64,000 nt of DNA from a virus, in the IMG/VR virus record IMGVR_UViG_3300021962_000056, positions 28,532-92,531 of that record. One strand, 5' to 3'. Numbering within the stretch: the stretch's first letter is position 1; every line of letters begins with the position of its first letter. Below, in pieces: positions 18,701 through 27,703 of this stretch. A program made the position numbers and the translations under genes. The notes under the pieces are model-generated. The model did not search any database and was not told the DNA's origin. It saw only the letters and a list, made by a program, of their open reading frames with translations.

Positions 18701-18856
18701 CTGAGTGATCTTCGCCCCCGGACTCGACCCCAGTAGAAACGTGCCTGCCGGGAAATCGCATCGACCAGCTGTGAGCAAGCATTCGTTGATCGCCCACGCG
18801 CTGTTTCGTAGCCCGCAGGGATCCGCTCCGTAATCAACTGGGTTTGAAGAGGGCAT
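15722..18856 (-). CDS. Tail spike with beta-helix and repeated Fn-like domains
   Basis: A 1,044-aa protein. I use ATG 18854-18856, one base after the upstream stop. The N-terminal NPVDYGADPCGLRNSAWAIN resembles the start of pectate-lyase-like phage spikes, and a Gly/Asn-rich region with beta-helix character follows. At least five copies of a roughly 60-residue module (R..GVATYTT..H.L..G..V.I.G..D.SFNGT.TV) are scattered through it. Such modules are common in phage tail proteins. A depolymerase or receptor-binding role is inferred. The C-terminus is Cys-rich. Confidence 0.7.
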   Translation of the reverse strand: MPSSNPVDYGADPCGLRNSAWAINECLLTAGRCDFPAGTFLLGSSPGAKITQSQRTGGYTTFTTATPHGLVLGEKITLYGISVVYIDPATTLPSNLGPGQFGFQVTAIYSPTSFQVLMPGANTPLAAENGWINLIGGGYTSSLVLGYGLAIDNVEFVGKGIGQTTLKFANHTSTKRLDTYGFNIQMIKTLGNYAGSGAVGGAGAYPGRPVDATNCKNTLIQGITFDGNYTNNSVADIAISSVSRTAGVNTYTTAYPHFITAVATPSYSPPIVPPPYTNVSEINQYIVNVKTGGVADGSFTGYGNVQNITQSTFQRDIRAVIIGGRNNGFADIYTKHPDWNFGFTIGDSVVITGMTDPAFNGTKTVAGFLPGGQEFYCSRVTAPITLPAQNGRVYSPTYYPDVLATAQTTAGVNSSYTVAGINHRGENAVFRDNQFYDFGVGIADAETFIALSFLPMTVDNKTPGARIINNKFGYQGRNSIQSVLYPGNAEANTQCAIGGFSSLVNPINVVSRSAGVATYTCVMKHTLRVGDVVPVTMTAVQVVQRNAGVATYTTYGRHFANVGSTVKIQGILTDPSFNGTWTVASIVDDFNFTVAQALPNAFPPVAANVNLYVNSTVLSVPDAFKFTVNAPGPNIIPGLYLDGSVEMLRSQRILAKDCTFEYNEVRGGPNKVNQQSPVHAITVRETLNAEVRYNNFDGFTGTCFYVDSYQHFGTRIHNNSALDICAFIALNVQDWYELIGPLTANPNPYSTLISAHRDMVVENNDVLLQGPGTWYYQTAFDPLDAAFIVLNHDVDRSKWYYPTDYQIPINPPSASPDGASRDGSGISTFTTVSAHELQVGMEVSVVGVADGTFNGVFTVLTVPAANQFTVTNPGAIVSSSGGFVGINLPVKFPWEMLPIAYQRTSNVATFTTNKAHHLSIGDHVTTEGFINTSFNDENIVTGTPTPTTFTCANVGPDVAFTSATGSFFRYVSNVQITCNTVRRLSGQDLVRNNGGRFGASFLAGRPDRCVAPLDQFFYFDCPGGCLDLQCDPGPCKPDDYSYRI

Positions 18857-18857
18857 A

Positions 18858-20897
18858 CTAGGCAGAGAGTAACGGGCAGGCCACTCGGCTGAGATCGCCG
18901 TATATGTCCTCCTGGAGACGTTGGGCAACCATGGCAATTCGCTTCAAGCGAAACCTGCCGGTGTTCACATAACGCAGCTGGAATTCGTAGCCATCGCGAG
19001 TGAAACCGCCGGTCTGCACGTCGCACTTGTCGGGCGGTTGTGGCAGGGCAATGCGCGATCGGGCGGGCGGCTGGTAGTATTTGACCTCTTGGCAGTTGAT
19101 TACCGCCGGCGGGCACGAAACCTCACCGGGCTCGCAGTTGCGGTACTTGGCGCAGTCTTTGATCTCGGCCCATGGATGCCAGCACTCGCCCTCGTTGGCC
19201 TTGAAGTAGACCTTGGCCTCGATGTTGCCCATGACCTGATCGTACCACTGTTCGGCGCTCATCAGGCGCTTCTTGTTGGCAGGCTCGGCAAACGTGAGTG
19301 AGCGTGTTTCAACGATCCACTCGATCGGCGAATCATCGAACCCATCGAAATCAAACTGGCCAGTACGGGTGATCTCGTAGAGGCCGATCTTTCCCTGATC
19401 CAATCCAAAGAGAAAACAACGGTCAGAATTCTGAACTCGAACCGTCAGCATTTGGAGAATGTCAGCGCCCGTCCAGACACCCTCCCAAGCAGGAGGGAGC
19501 TTGCGGCCCATTCCGGAAACCAAGTCGAAATCCATGACCACCAGCCCTCGATGCACAACACCGCGACCGTTCACCTTCTGCGGCTGGATGGTCATCAGCA
19601 TCCGGTTGTCGAAGTTCACGGAGCTAGCAGCCTTCAGGTAAAACTCCGTGTCGTAGGCCAAGGCCCGCACAACCTGCCGGCTGATAGGGGTGTTGCCCCA
19701 TTCGGTGAAATCGCGCCTGGCGTAGATCAACGACCGAATGCCGTCCTGCGCACGAAATATCAGATCACCGTTCATGGGAACGATGGATTCGTGATTGAAC
19801 GAACCAAAGTTCAGCAATGCGAATCGCTGGATCGGATAGCTGAGATCCTTCCAAACGTCGCGGTCCACTGGGGCTGCGAACGCGTAGGTCGCGGTCGGCG
19901 TGAATACCAGCAGGTCGCCATCTCCCAGCGACGTGTCCAAGTTGGCGCCAAACGCCAGTCCGGTGATCGGGCCATTGGAGACGGCGAAGGCACCGCCCTC
20001 ATTGAGGAATGTGTTCTCGGTGAATCGAATGACGGAGTTGCGGCCGTAAGCTGGATCTCCATAGACCAAGTCGCCACCGTAGTATTCTGATCCACTGGCT
20101 ACCCAGAGACGCCCCTTGCCGTAGGCCATCGGTCCTCCAACTGGAACTTCTTCACCAGTGGCGCGCCGAAACGTCGTTCCATCAAACAGGTACGGGGCAT
20201 TCAGCTGGTCTTGAACAATCAGCCAGTTTTCCGCCTGTTGGAAGAATACGTGATCCGCGTTTGGGTTGTTGGCTTGCAACCAGTATCCAGTGAAACTCGG
20301 TCCCAGCAATGGTCCTGCATCAACGCCAGGGCTGTACGTTGTGAACGTCGTTGGCGTCGGCGTGTTTTGAATCACGAAGTCACCGAAAAAACCTTCAGGA
20401 AACGAAGCGCCAACGCGCTCAGGCAGCCGCACAACCATTCCCGGAAACAAACCATGTGGAACGGAGCAGGTGTAGGTTGCGATGTTGGCAACGCGCCCTC
20501 GAGTATCAACCGTGAATGTGCCACCTTGAGGTGTTTGGTCTGAGACGAGGAAATTATTTTCGATGTCGATGCGGAACATTTTTCCGCTGATCGAAGCGAA
20601 CAGATACGGCGTGCCATCATCGTTCACATAGGCGCCGCAGCCTTGGAAATACCCAGTCTTGAATGCGTCTTGAACGGCCGCGTTGTAGTAGCCTGAGTCG
20701 GTGACAACAGTCGGATCCGGGAACGTCAACCCTTTCAACCAGATCCCTGGCCGCGCCTTGGGAAAACCTCCACGGACAGTCGTGTTCACCGCCCAAGCCA
20801 GTTGGTTGGGTTGAATCAATGACGGAGAGAACCCGCTATCTACACCGCCTTCTGCGGTGAGCAGGCCGTCAACCAAACGATTCTTTTCGGCGACCAT
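18858..20897 (-). CDS. Tail tubular protein B-like, beta-propeller tail hub
   Basis: A 679-aa protein from ATG 20895-20897 (ATG 20910-20912 is an alternative). LTAEGGVDSGFSPSLIQPNQ, then AVNTTVRGGFPKARPG, and many short beta strands ending in Gly-Asp turns fit the gp12-like tail nozzle proteins of podoviruses. It carries one copy of the ATYT...PHGL module repeated in the adjacent spike. The C-terminal 130 residues are Cys-rich (CAKYRNCEPGEVSCPP). It diverges from the terminase gene, with only 43 bases between the starts. Confidence 0.65.
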   Translation of the reverse strand: MVAEKNRLVDGLLTAEGGVDSGFSPSLIQPNQLAWAVNTTVRGGFPKARPGIWLKGLTFPDPTVVTDSGYYNAAVQDAFKTGYFQGCGAYVNDDGTPYLFASISGKMFRIDIENNFLVSDQTPQGGTFTVDTRGRVANIATYTCSVPHGLFPGMVVRLPERVGASFPEGFFGDFVIQNTPTPTTFTTYSPGVDAGPLLGPSFTGYWLQANNPNADHVFFQQAENWLIVQDQLNAPYLFDGTTFRRATGEEVPVGGPMAYGKGRLWVASGSEYYGGDLVYGDPAYGRNSVIRFTENTFLNEGGAFAVSNGPITGLAFGANLDTSLGDGDLLVFTPTATYAFAAPVDRDVWKDLSYPIQRFALLNFGSFNHESIVPMNGDLIFRAQDGIRSLIYARRDFTEWGNTPISRQVVRALAYDTEFYLKAASSVNFDNRMLMTIQPQKVNGRGVVHRGLVVMDFDLVSGMGRKLPPAWEGVWTGADILQMLTVRVQNSDRCFLFGLDQGKIGLYEITRTGQFDFDGFDDSPIEWIVETRSLTFAEPANKKRLMSAEQWYDQVMGNIEAKVYFKANEGECWHPWAEIKDCAKYRNCEPGEVSCPPAVINCQEVKYYQPPARSRIALPQPPDKCDVQTGGFTRDGYEFQLRYVNTGRFRLKRIAMVAQRLQEDIYGDLSRVACPLLSA

Positions 20898-20940
20898 GAC
20901 GCTTGAACCCATTGAAAGGCCATCGCAAGATTCCCGCAAG

Positions 20941-22713
20941 ATGAATGAAAGCCCCGATTACTTGTCCATACCGTGGCGTACAAAAGACCGCTTCTTGATC
21001 GAGGCTGAGATGGTGCGTCGTGGCGGGTACATTCACAACGCCGGCGTGAAGTACGGTCAGGGCAAGTATTACCACTTCCGCGCTGCCATGACGGCGCTGT
21101 GGCCGCACTTCGACTGGCATGAATGGTCGGAGCTTCTGATCCAAGCATTCGTCGAGAACCAAGAGGTCGGCATCATGGGGCCGGGTTCATCTGGCAAGAC
21201 GTACAACTCCGCAGCGTTTGGGCTGTGCTCGTTCTACATCTGGCCGAAGGGCACCTCGATCATCATGTCGTCAACGACGCGTGAGGGTCTCCAGCTGCGA
21301 ATCTGGGGCTCGATCAAGGAGCTTCACAACAAAGCCAAGGAACGTCGCGAGTGGCTCCCGGGCCGCGTGATTGAAAGCCGGTTCATCCTGACCAGTTCGG
21401 ATGAAGATGCCGAAGCGCAGGACTTTCGAGACGGCATCATCGGTGTAGCGTGCAAGGTGGGCGGCACCTTTGTCGGCCTCTCGAACTACGTCGGATTGAA
21501 AAACGATCGCGTGATGTTGATCGCGGACGAAGCCTCGCTGATGGGGCGCGGTTTCTTGGATTCGGTGGCTAACCTTCGCAAGAACCCCGAGTTCAAGCTG
21601 ATCGCGATGGGCAACCCCAAGGACCGCAATGATGCGCTTGGCGTAGTGTGCGAACCGCATCCGACATTCGGCGGCTGGGAGGGTCTCGAATACTTGGAGA
21701 AAACGCGCACCTGGAGAACGCGGGCGCCCGGTGGGTTGGCTGTCCAGCTGTGTGGATACGACACGCCGAATGCGAAATTCCCCAAGGGCACGAATCCGTA
21801 TCGAGGCATCATCACGCCTGAGCAGATTCAGGCGGACCTCGATTACTACGGCCGGGACTCGTTGCAGTTCTCGATGATGAACCTCGGTCTGTTGCCTCGG
21901 GACGGTGGCACCAGGCGCGTGGTTACGATGTCGCTGTGCGAGCAGAACCAGGCGTTTGACGATGTGGTGTGGGACCGCGCTGACAAGATCATCCGGATCA
22001 TCGGCATCGACGCTGCGTACTCAGGCGTCGGCGGTGACCGATGCGTTATGACGGACCTCAAGTTTGGACCAGATGCGTCCGGCCGCACGGTGCTAGCATT
22101 CGCAGAACCGCCCATCGTGATTCCGGTCACAGCCGTCAAAGCCCAGCAGGCCGAGGAGCAGATTGCCGAGTACGTGTTGCTCTACTGCAAGCAGCGCAAC
22201 ATCAACCCTGAGCAGGTGGGATTCGACTCCACTGGACGCGGTACGCTGATGTCGGCGTTCGCTCGCTTGTGGTCTCCGCAGGTGGTGCCAATCGAGTTCG
22301 GCGGCAAGCCGCTGGATCGCCCGGTGCGCCAGGGAGATCCTAAGACTGAGCGCGAGGCTTACGGCAAGATGGTGACTGCACTCTGGTATTCGTCCCGCCT
22401 ACTCATCGAGTCCAAGCAGTTGCGGAAACTGCCCCGTGAAGTCGCCGAGGAAGGTTCGATGCGCGAATGGGGTATCGCCCGTACTGGATTGATCGACGTG
22501 GAGCCGAAGCACAAGACCAAGGAACGCATGGGCCGATCGCCTGACTTGTGGGATTCGTTCGTGGTTGCGCTCGAAATGGCGCGCCGAAACGGTTTTGAGA
22601 TTGCAGGCGGCCACGGTGTTGGTATTGTCAAGCGACAGACACCAAAGTGGCTGACGCGTATGTCTGACAAGCGCCGGTCAGTGGAGTCTCAACATTCATT
22701 AACTTACTCCTGA
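20941..22713 (+). CDS. terL: Terminase large subunit
   Basis: A 590-aa DNA-packaging motor, the usual TerL size. The start is ATG 20941. The ATPase has Walker A GPGSSGKT (80-87), Walker B VMLIADEA (191-198) and the coupling region KLIAMGNPKD. The nuclease domain shows IIGIDAAYSGVGGDR, then VGFDSTGRGTL and SPDLWDSFVVALEMA, giving the three acidic positions of the RNase H-like fold. It heads the plus-strand packaging operon that includes portal and scaffold. Only this one TerL is in the window. A TGCTAGCA palindrome is at 22091. Confidence 0.93.
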   Translation: MNESPDYLSIPWRTKDRFLIEAEMVRRGGYIHNAGVKYGQGKYYHFRAAMTALWPHFDWHEWSELLIQAFVENQEVGIMGPGSSGKTYNSAAFGLCSFYIWPKGTSIIMSSTTREGLQLRIWGSIKELHNKAKERREWLPGRVIESRFILTSSDEDAEAQDFRDGIIGVACKVGGTFVGLSNYVGLKNDRVMLIADEASLMGRGFLDSVANLRKNPEFKLIAMGNPKDRNDALGVVCEPHPTFGGWEGLEYLEKTRTWRTRAPGGLAVQLCGYDTPNAKFPKGTNPYRGIITPEQIQADLDYYGRDSLQFSMMNLGLLPRDGGTRRVVTMSLCEQNQAFDDVVWDRADKIIRIIGIDAAYSGVGGDRCVMTDLKFGPDASGRTVLAFAEPPIVIPVTAVKAQQAEEQIAEYVLLYCKQRNINPEQVGFDSTGRGTLMSAFARLWSPQVVPIEFGGKPLDRPVRQGDPKTEREAYGKMVTALWYSSRLLIESKQLRKLPREVAEEGSMREWGIARTGLIDVEPKHKTKERMGRSPDLWDSFVVALEMARRNGFEIAGGHGVGIVKRQTPKWLTRMSDKRRSVESQHSLTYS

Positions 22714-22714
22714 T

Positions 22715-23125
22715 ATGGCCTCATTCAATCAAGTCATCCTGATCGGAAACCTTACCAAAGACCCCGAAGTCAAAACGCTGCCCAAGGGAAGCACCGTTTG
22801 TGGTTTCAGTCTGGCAGCCAATCGCCGCTGGAAGAGCGAGTCCGGTGAGGACAAGGAGGAGGTCTTCTTTGCCAACTGCAAAGCGTTCGGGAAGTCTGCT
22901 GACTCGATTGGTAAGTACGTCAAGAAGGGTGATCCGCTGATGGTTACCGGCCGCCTGACCACTGAGAAGTGGACCGCCAAGGACGGTCAGGAAAAGTCTT
23001 CGACCCGCATCGTGGTCGAGCAGTTCCAGTTTCTGAAGAGTCGGGATGCTTCAGCACCCGCAGCTAAGCCTGCCGCTGCCGCTCCCAAGCCTGATCTGGA
23101 CGATTCAGACGATCTTCCGTTTTAA
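22715..23125 (+). CDS. ssb: Single-stranded DNA-binding protein
   Basis: A 136-aa OB-fold SSB starting 2 bases after terL. FNQVILIGNLTKDPEVKTLP and VCGFSLAANRRW are the usual N-terminal signatures, and the C-terminus after an Ala/Pro linker is DDSDDLPF, the acidic tip that recruits replication and repair enzymes. It is unusual that it sits in the packaging operon and not with the replication genes at 34-38 kb. Confidence 0.93.
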   Translation: MASFNQVILIGNLTKDPEVKTLPKGSTVCGFSLAANRRWKSESGEDKEEVFFANCKAFGKSADSIGKYVKKGDPLMVTGRLTTEKWTAKDGQEKSSTRIVVEQFQFLKSRDASAPAAKPAAAAPKPDLDDSDDLPF

Positions 23126-23134
23126 TGCTGCCGT

Positions 23135-23410
23135 ATGAGCAACATGAATCTGACTTCGTTCCCCAACGGTGGATGGCAGTATTACCAGCCCGAAACCAAG
23201 TGGAATAAACCCAACCCGATGAACGATGATTTCTACGAAACAGCCAGAATCATCGCGCAGCATCGGGCCGCCAACGGTCTGCCAGCTTCACTCGAGAAGG
23301 CCCAACTGGACCTAGAGAACTACACCAAGGCCCGCTTTCCGTCCACGTACTCAACACCAGGATCCAATGTACAACCAAGGGTTTCAGGCTGTCGCACGTG
23401 CGGTCGCTAA
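23135..23410 (+). CDS. Hypothetical phage protein preceding portal
   Basis: A 91-aa protein, ATG 23135. The start SFPNGGWQYYQPETKWNKPN is a recurring motif in small proteins found near terminase and portal in short-tailed phages. The C-terminus ends CRTCGR, one Cys pair. It overlaps the next gene by 44 bases in a different frame. Function unknown. Confidence 0.7.
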   Translation: MSNMNLTSFPNGGWQYYQPETKWNKPNPMNDDFYETARIIAQHRAANGLPASLEKAQLDLENYTKARFPSTYSTPGSNVQPRVSGCRTCGR

Positions 23411-23759
23411 ATTGCGCCAGACGGCTCAAGGAGCGCGCATCCTGGCCGAATGGCTTGGTGATGGTGGAACACCTGTCGATCGCCGTCAGGCGCAGGATCG
23501 CATTGATACCTGCAACCGCTGTATTCACAACAAACCCACGGATGCACGGTCGGTTACCAAGACTGTGGCCGAGGCTATTCTTGAGCAGGAACAGGCGCGC
23601 AATGACATGGCGATGTTTCTGCAAGGGGAGGGGCTTGCTGGCACCTGCGAAGTCTGCGGGTGCTATCTCAAGTTGAAGGCTTGGGTCCCTCTTTCGTATC
23701 TTGGCAAGACCGAAATGCCCGATAATTGCTGGATTTCGCACGAACGGAAAGCAATCTGA
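23367..23759 (+). CDS. Cys-rich, probably zinc-binding phage protein
   Basis: A 130-aa protein, ATG 23367. Two Cys pairs, CNRCIHN and CEVCGCYLKLK, have the spacing of a zinc ribbon, separated by a helical segment. Proteins of this pattern usually lie between terminase and portal in phages. A structural or metal-binding role is likely, but no function is established. Confidence 0.7.
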   Translation: MYNQGFQAVARAVAKLRQTAQGARILAEWLGDGGTPVDRRQAQDRIDTCNRCIHNKPTDARSVTKTVAEAILEQEQARNDMAMFLQGEGLAGTCEVCGCYLKLKAWVPLSYLGKTEMPDNCWISHERKAI

Positions 23760-23766
23760 CACCGAT

Positions 23767-26040
23767 ATGAGCTTCAAGGAACCCAGCAGAGTCTGGAACG
23801 TCGTTAGCGCCATGCTCGAAGCGGAACAGCCGCGCTCCCGCAACCGAGCGCGCATCAACTCCTGCTTCAACGGCAACCCTCCATACACCCAGGAGGAAGC
23901 ACGCGACAACCGCATCCAGACGAACGTCAACTTCCTGGAAGGCACCCGGATCATCCATGCCTCTCGCCAGCAGTTCACGAACGCCTTCTTGAAGCCGCAG
24001 AATTACTTCTCGGTTGGTCTCGACATCGGACCCCGCGACAAGCGCACCCAGTGGGGCAACATCATCACGAAGCAGCTGAACCGCGTGATGAAGCGGTCTC
24101 CGAAATACTCTACGGTCTTGGAGTCTCAGTTTGCGGCCACGGTGCTTCACGGCATCGGGCCAGTCACTTGGCTTCGTGATCGCGACTGGTGCCCATCGGC
24201 TCGCGGCACTGAGGACATCTTGGTCCCGACCAACACGTTGACTACGATGGAGAACCTGTCGCACTTCGCGATCTACACGTCCTTTACGGCTCAGGACCTG
24301 ATCCGTATGACCCGTGGTGAGAACGTGGACCCCGGCTGGAATCTGACGCTGGTGAACCAGCTGCTGGCAGCGATGATCGAACGCGAGGCTACCAGCCTCC
24401 AGGTCAACGACTGGTCTGGCCAATACTTCCCTGAGAAGATTGAGGAAGATTTCAAGGAGAACTCCGGCTACTGGGGTTCCGACGCGACACCGGTGCTGCG
24501 TTGCTACGACTTCTACTTCCTGGACACGACCAGTGACGACCCCTCCTGGCGCCGCCGTATCATCGTTGACCAGTACAACAGCGGCATCGGCAATATGCAG
24601 ACCGCTGGACAGTGGCTCTTCGATGCGGGAGATCGGTGTTACGGCCGCGACATCTTTGAACTGATGCACGTCCAGTTTGCCGACGGCGCTGTAGTGCCTC
24701 CGTTCCGGTGGCATTCCGTGCGGTCACTCGGATACCTGCTGTACTCTGTCTGCCATCTCCAGAATCGGATGCGCTGCAAATTCACCGACTCGGTGTTCGA
24801 GCAGATGCTGTGGCTCTTCCGCAACGTCGCGGACGGCGACATGGAGCGCATGGAGAAGATCGACCTGTTCAACATGGGCGTGATCCCCGAAGGACTCTCA
24901 TGGGTTCCGCAGTCCGAACGTCACGTGCTGGACTACCCGATGCTCTCGGGCGCCATGGCCATGCACCGACAGATCATGGCCGAGTCCAGTGCGGCCTACA
25001 CGCAAGACGTGAACGACGGTTCATCGAAGGAACTCACAGCGACCGAGGTGATGGCCCGCGTGAACAACGCCAATGCGCTCATGGGCTCGATGCTCACCCG
25101 CGCCTACACTCAGCAGACCTTCCAGTACCGCGAGATCGCTCGCCGGTTCTGCACGATCGACCATCCCGACTGCGTTCAGTTCCGTCGCAAGTGCGAAGCC
25201 GAAGGCGTCGATCCATCCGTGTTCAACAACCTCGACAGCTGGGACATCATGCCTGAGCGCGTCATGGGCTCCGGCAACAAGATGCTCGAGATCGCGCAGG
25301 CTGACCGACTCATGGCCATCCGGCCGTTGCTAGCACCGGATTCCCAAGCCGAGGTGGTTCATATGTACGTCGAGGCCAACACTGACGATCCCCTCCTGGC
25401 GAATCGTCTCGCACCGGTGGACAACAAACCCGTCTCGCCGGCCGTCGAGCGCGCTACGATGGCGTGGGGAACGCTCATCGACGGTCAGCCGGTGGTTATC
25501 GCGACTTCGATCAATCGGCCCGAGTACATCCAGACGCTTCTCCAGATGCTTGGTGGCGCTATCGGGCGCATCGAGAAGGAGCAGAACGGTATGCCGACCA
25601 TGGAACGCGTGCTTGGCTTGGCCAACGTCATTCAGCACATCCAGGAGCAGATGCAGTTGATCGCTCAGGACCCCGGCCAGGAGCAGAACATGAAGCTCTA
25701 CAACGACGGCATCGCTCAGGCCTCGAACTACATCAAGGGCTACGTGCAGCGTCTTCAGCAGCAAGCTCAGGCTCAGGCCGAAGCAGGCGCAGCTGGAAAT
25801 GGAATGGATGCCGAGACCGCTGCGAAGATCCAGTCGATGCTCATCACCGCGCAGTCCAAGGCTCAGATCGCTGCCGCGAACTCCGAGCAGAAGCGCGTCC
25901 AGAAGCAGGTGGCATTCGAGCAAGACCAACAGCGCAAGAACGCCAACACGATCGCCGAGGCTCAGCGCAAGGGCGCACTCACTCGGGCGGACATTGCCGC
26001 CATGGATCTCAAGACTCAGGCCGACATCCTTAACCAATGA
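23767..26040 (+). CDS. Portal protein
   Basis: A 757-aa protein. I choose ATG 23767, which follows the previous stop by 7 bases; an upstream in-frame ATG at 23701 would overlap it. Length, the charged N-terminal (RARINSCFNGNPPYTQEEAR), the central LSHFAIYTSFTAQDLIRM region and a long Gln/Ala-rich helical C-terminus (about 660-757) fit a portal of podovirus type with a barrel extension. Location between terminase and scaffold supports it. A TGCTAGCA site is at 25328. Confidence 0.8.
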   Translation: MSFKEPSRVWNVVSAMLEAEQPRSRNRARINSCFNGNPPYTQEEARDNRIQTNVNFLEGTRIIHASRQQFTNAFLKPQNYFSVGLDIGPRDKRTQWGNIITKQLNRVMKRSPKYSTVLESQFAATVLHGIGPVTWLRDRDWCPSARGTEDILVPTNTLTTMENLSHFAIYTSFTAQDLIRMTRGENVDPGWNLTLVNQLLAAMIEREATSLQVNDWSGQYFPEKIEEDFKENSGYWGSDATPVLRCYDFYFLDTTSDDPSWRRRIIVDQYNSGIGNMQTAGQWLFDAGDRCYGRDIFELMHVQFADGAVVPPFRWHSVRSLGYLLYSVCHLQNRMRCKFTDSVFEQMLWLFRNVADGDMERMEKIDLFNMGVIPEGLSWVPQSERHVLDYPMLSGAMAMHRQIMAESSAAYTQDVNDGSSKELTATEVMARVNNANALMGSMLTRAYTQQTFQYREIARRFCTIDHPDCVQFRRKCEAEGVDPSVFNNLDSWDIMPERVMGSGNKMLEIAQADRLMAIRPLLAPDSQAEVVHMYVEANTDDPLLANRLAPVDNKPVSPAVERATMAWGTLIDGQPVVIATSINRPEYIQTLLQMLGGAIGRIEKEQNGMPTMERVLGLANVIQHIQEQMQLIAQDPGQEQNMKLYNDGIAQASNYIKGYVQRLQQQAQAQAEAGAAGNGMDAETAAKIQSMLITAQSKAQIAAANSEQKRVQKQVAFEQDQQRKNANTIAEAQRKGALTRADIAAMDLKTQADILNQ

Positions 26041-26300
26041 TACAATCCCCCAAGCAAGAGTTTCAGCGCGACAAGCAGCGCCTCCAATCAGTCGAGCGAA
26101 TGCTCGAAACGCCCGAACTCCAAGCCGCGCTCTTGGCGGCCTTCAATAATTTCTGCTGGAACCTTCCGCCCTCGGAGAACCCGCAGCATGGCTGGAATGC
26201 CAACTGCAAGCGCGCCGGTGCGCGTGCGTTCATCGAGGAACTGAATGGTCTGGTGGAAATGCGAAAAGAAAAAACGACTCTTAATCAGAACCTCGAATGA
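26037..26300 (+). CDS. Small hypothetical protein between portal and scaffold
   Basis: An 87-aa helical protein, ATG 26037 overlapping the portal stop as ATGA and itself overlapped by the scaffold start. The segment FCWNLPPSENPQHGWNANCK and the following GARAFIEELNGL resemble a small protein repeatedly found at this place in podovirus-like genomes. Function unknown. Confidence 0.7.
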   Translation: MIQSPKQEFQRDKQRLQSVERMLETPELQAALLAAFNNFCWNLPPSENPQHGWNANCKRAGARAFIEELNGLVEMRKEKTTLNQNLE

Positions 26301-27550
26301 ACCCGCTGCTATCACCAGATGCCCCAACCGAACGGGGCGCAGATTATTCCGAAGCATTTTCCGGCATCGACGCTATCGAAGGGCAAGGTCTGGACAACCC
26401 GATGGGTTCAGCGATGCCTGCGCCTGTCGCTGCACCAACTCCCGCTCCCGCTCCTGAGCCGGCCCCAGTTGCTGCCACCACCACCCCGGCTGCCGAAGCT
26501 CCGAAGCCGAAGGTTGAAGACCTGTTCAACCTGGATCGGTTCACTCCGAAGAAGGAAGATCCCGCACCTGCTGCGAAGACGGAACCCGCCAAGCCGGAAC
26601 CGACCTCGATCAAGCAGTTCCGCGAGCAGTACGAGATGACCAAGAAGGAGCGCGATGATTTCGCGGCCAAGGTCTCCGAACTCGAACGCGCCAAGTCCGA
26701 GGGCACTCGCAAGGAAGTCGAAGAAGCCACCAAGGCCCTGAAGGCTGAGATGGATTCGATCCGCAAAAACGCCGAGGAACTGGACACTGAAGTCCGGTAT
26801 CTCAACTACACGCGATCTGGCGAGTACAAGCAGAAGTACGAATCGCCGCTGCGTGAAGCGTGGCAGACGGCTCTCGGAGACATCGACGGTATCCGCGTCA
26901 CTGATGAAGACGGCACCGAGCGCGATGCCAATCATCAAGACATCATGACTCTCTTGAACGTGCCGGTAGCCAAGGCTGCTATCATCGCCCAGGAGACGTT
27001 CGGCCCAGCTGCGCCCGAGATGATGGCCCACCGCCGTAAGATCCTTGAACTCACTCAGTCTCGAGACAAGTCCATCGCCGAGTGGAAAGAGAAGGGCGCC
27101 CAACGCGAGATCGAGAAGTCCAAGCTCGTTGAGACCCGCCAGTCCCGGTCACGCGAGTTGTTTGAGTCGCAGTTTGCCGACTACGAGAAGACCCACGCTC
27201 AGCTGTTCGGCCGAGAGGAAGGCGATGAAGATGGAAACCGTCTGCTGGATGAAAGTGATCGCCTGATCAAGATCGCTCTGAAGGGCGAAGGCGTCGATGC
27301 TGACATGGGCTACGACGACAAGGTGGACCTGATCACCAAGGCTCAGGCTCAGGTGGCGCTACGTGCGCGGGCCTACGGGCGCGAGCGCCTGCGGGTAATC
27401 CGGCTCCAGCAGAAGGTGGCCGAACTCGAGAAGAAGGTTGGCAAGGTCCGGTCGTCTGAACCCGGCCAAGGTGAAGGCACCTCGACCGCTACCCGGGTGG
27501 CACCGAAGAACGCGGAGGACGCGATCGACGAACTTCCGTCAGCGTACTAA
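26297..27550 (+). CDS. Scaffold-like assembly protein
   Basis: A 417-aa acidic, highly charged protein with ATG 26297 (ATGA overlap). The first 110 residues are Pro/Ala/Glu-rich. Two long predicted coiled coils follow (about 110-165 and 235-290), and the C-terminus is Lys/Glu/Gly rich. It lacks enzyme motifs. Directly after portal, and convergent with the capsid operon, this composition fits an internal scaffold that guides procapsid assembly. Confidence 0.7.
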   Translation: MNPLLSPDAPTERGADYSEAFSGIDAIEGQGLDNPMGSAMPAPVAAPTPAPAPEPAPVAATTTPAAEAPKPKVEDLFNLDRFTPKKEDPAPAAKTEPAKPEPTSIKQFREQYEMTKKERDDFAAKVSELERAKSEGTRKEVEEATKALKAEMDSIRKNAEELDTEVRYLNYTRSGEYKQKYESPLREAWQTALGDIDGIRVTDEDGTERDANHQDIMTLLNVPVAKAAIIAQETFGPAAPEMMAHRRKILELTQSRDKSIAEWKEKGAQREIEKSKLVETRQSRSRELFESQFADYEKTHAQLFGREEGDEDGNRLLDESDRLIKIALKGEGVDADMGYDDKVDLITKAQAQVALRARAYGRERLRVIRLQQKVAELEKKVGKVRSSEPGQGEGTSTATRVAPKNAEDAIDELPSAY

Positions 27551-27699
27551 CGGGCGGCCTTGCGCCTACCAGCAGCGGCTCGGCGTTGGAACTCTTCCGC
27601 GCCGAGCTTTTTTCTGCCTATGAATGCCGCGAGAGCGCGAGGATCGTCCGCACCTTGATTCTTCAGCTTGCGGACCAGTTTGGCGTATTTGGTTTGCAT
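27547..27699 (-). CDS. Small basic phage protein
   Basis: A 50-aa very basic protein, ATG 27697-27699. It reads MQTKYAKLVRKLKNQGADD and ends QRRAAAGRRKAAR. It is the last gene of the minus-strand capsid/lysis cluster, and its stop overlaps the convergent scaffold stop. Small basic proteins with a D-P-R-A-L-A-A-F-I-G core are common in this position; function unknown. Confidence 0.65.
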   Translation of the reverse strand: MQTKYAKLVRKLKNQGADDPRALAAFIGRKKLGAEEFQRRAAAGRRKAAR

Positions 27700-27703
27700 A
27701 GAG

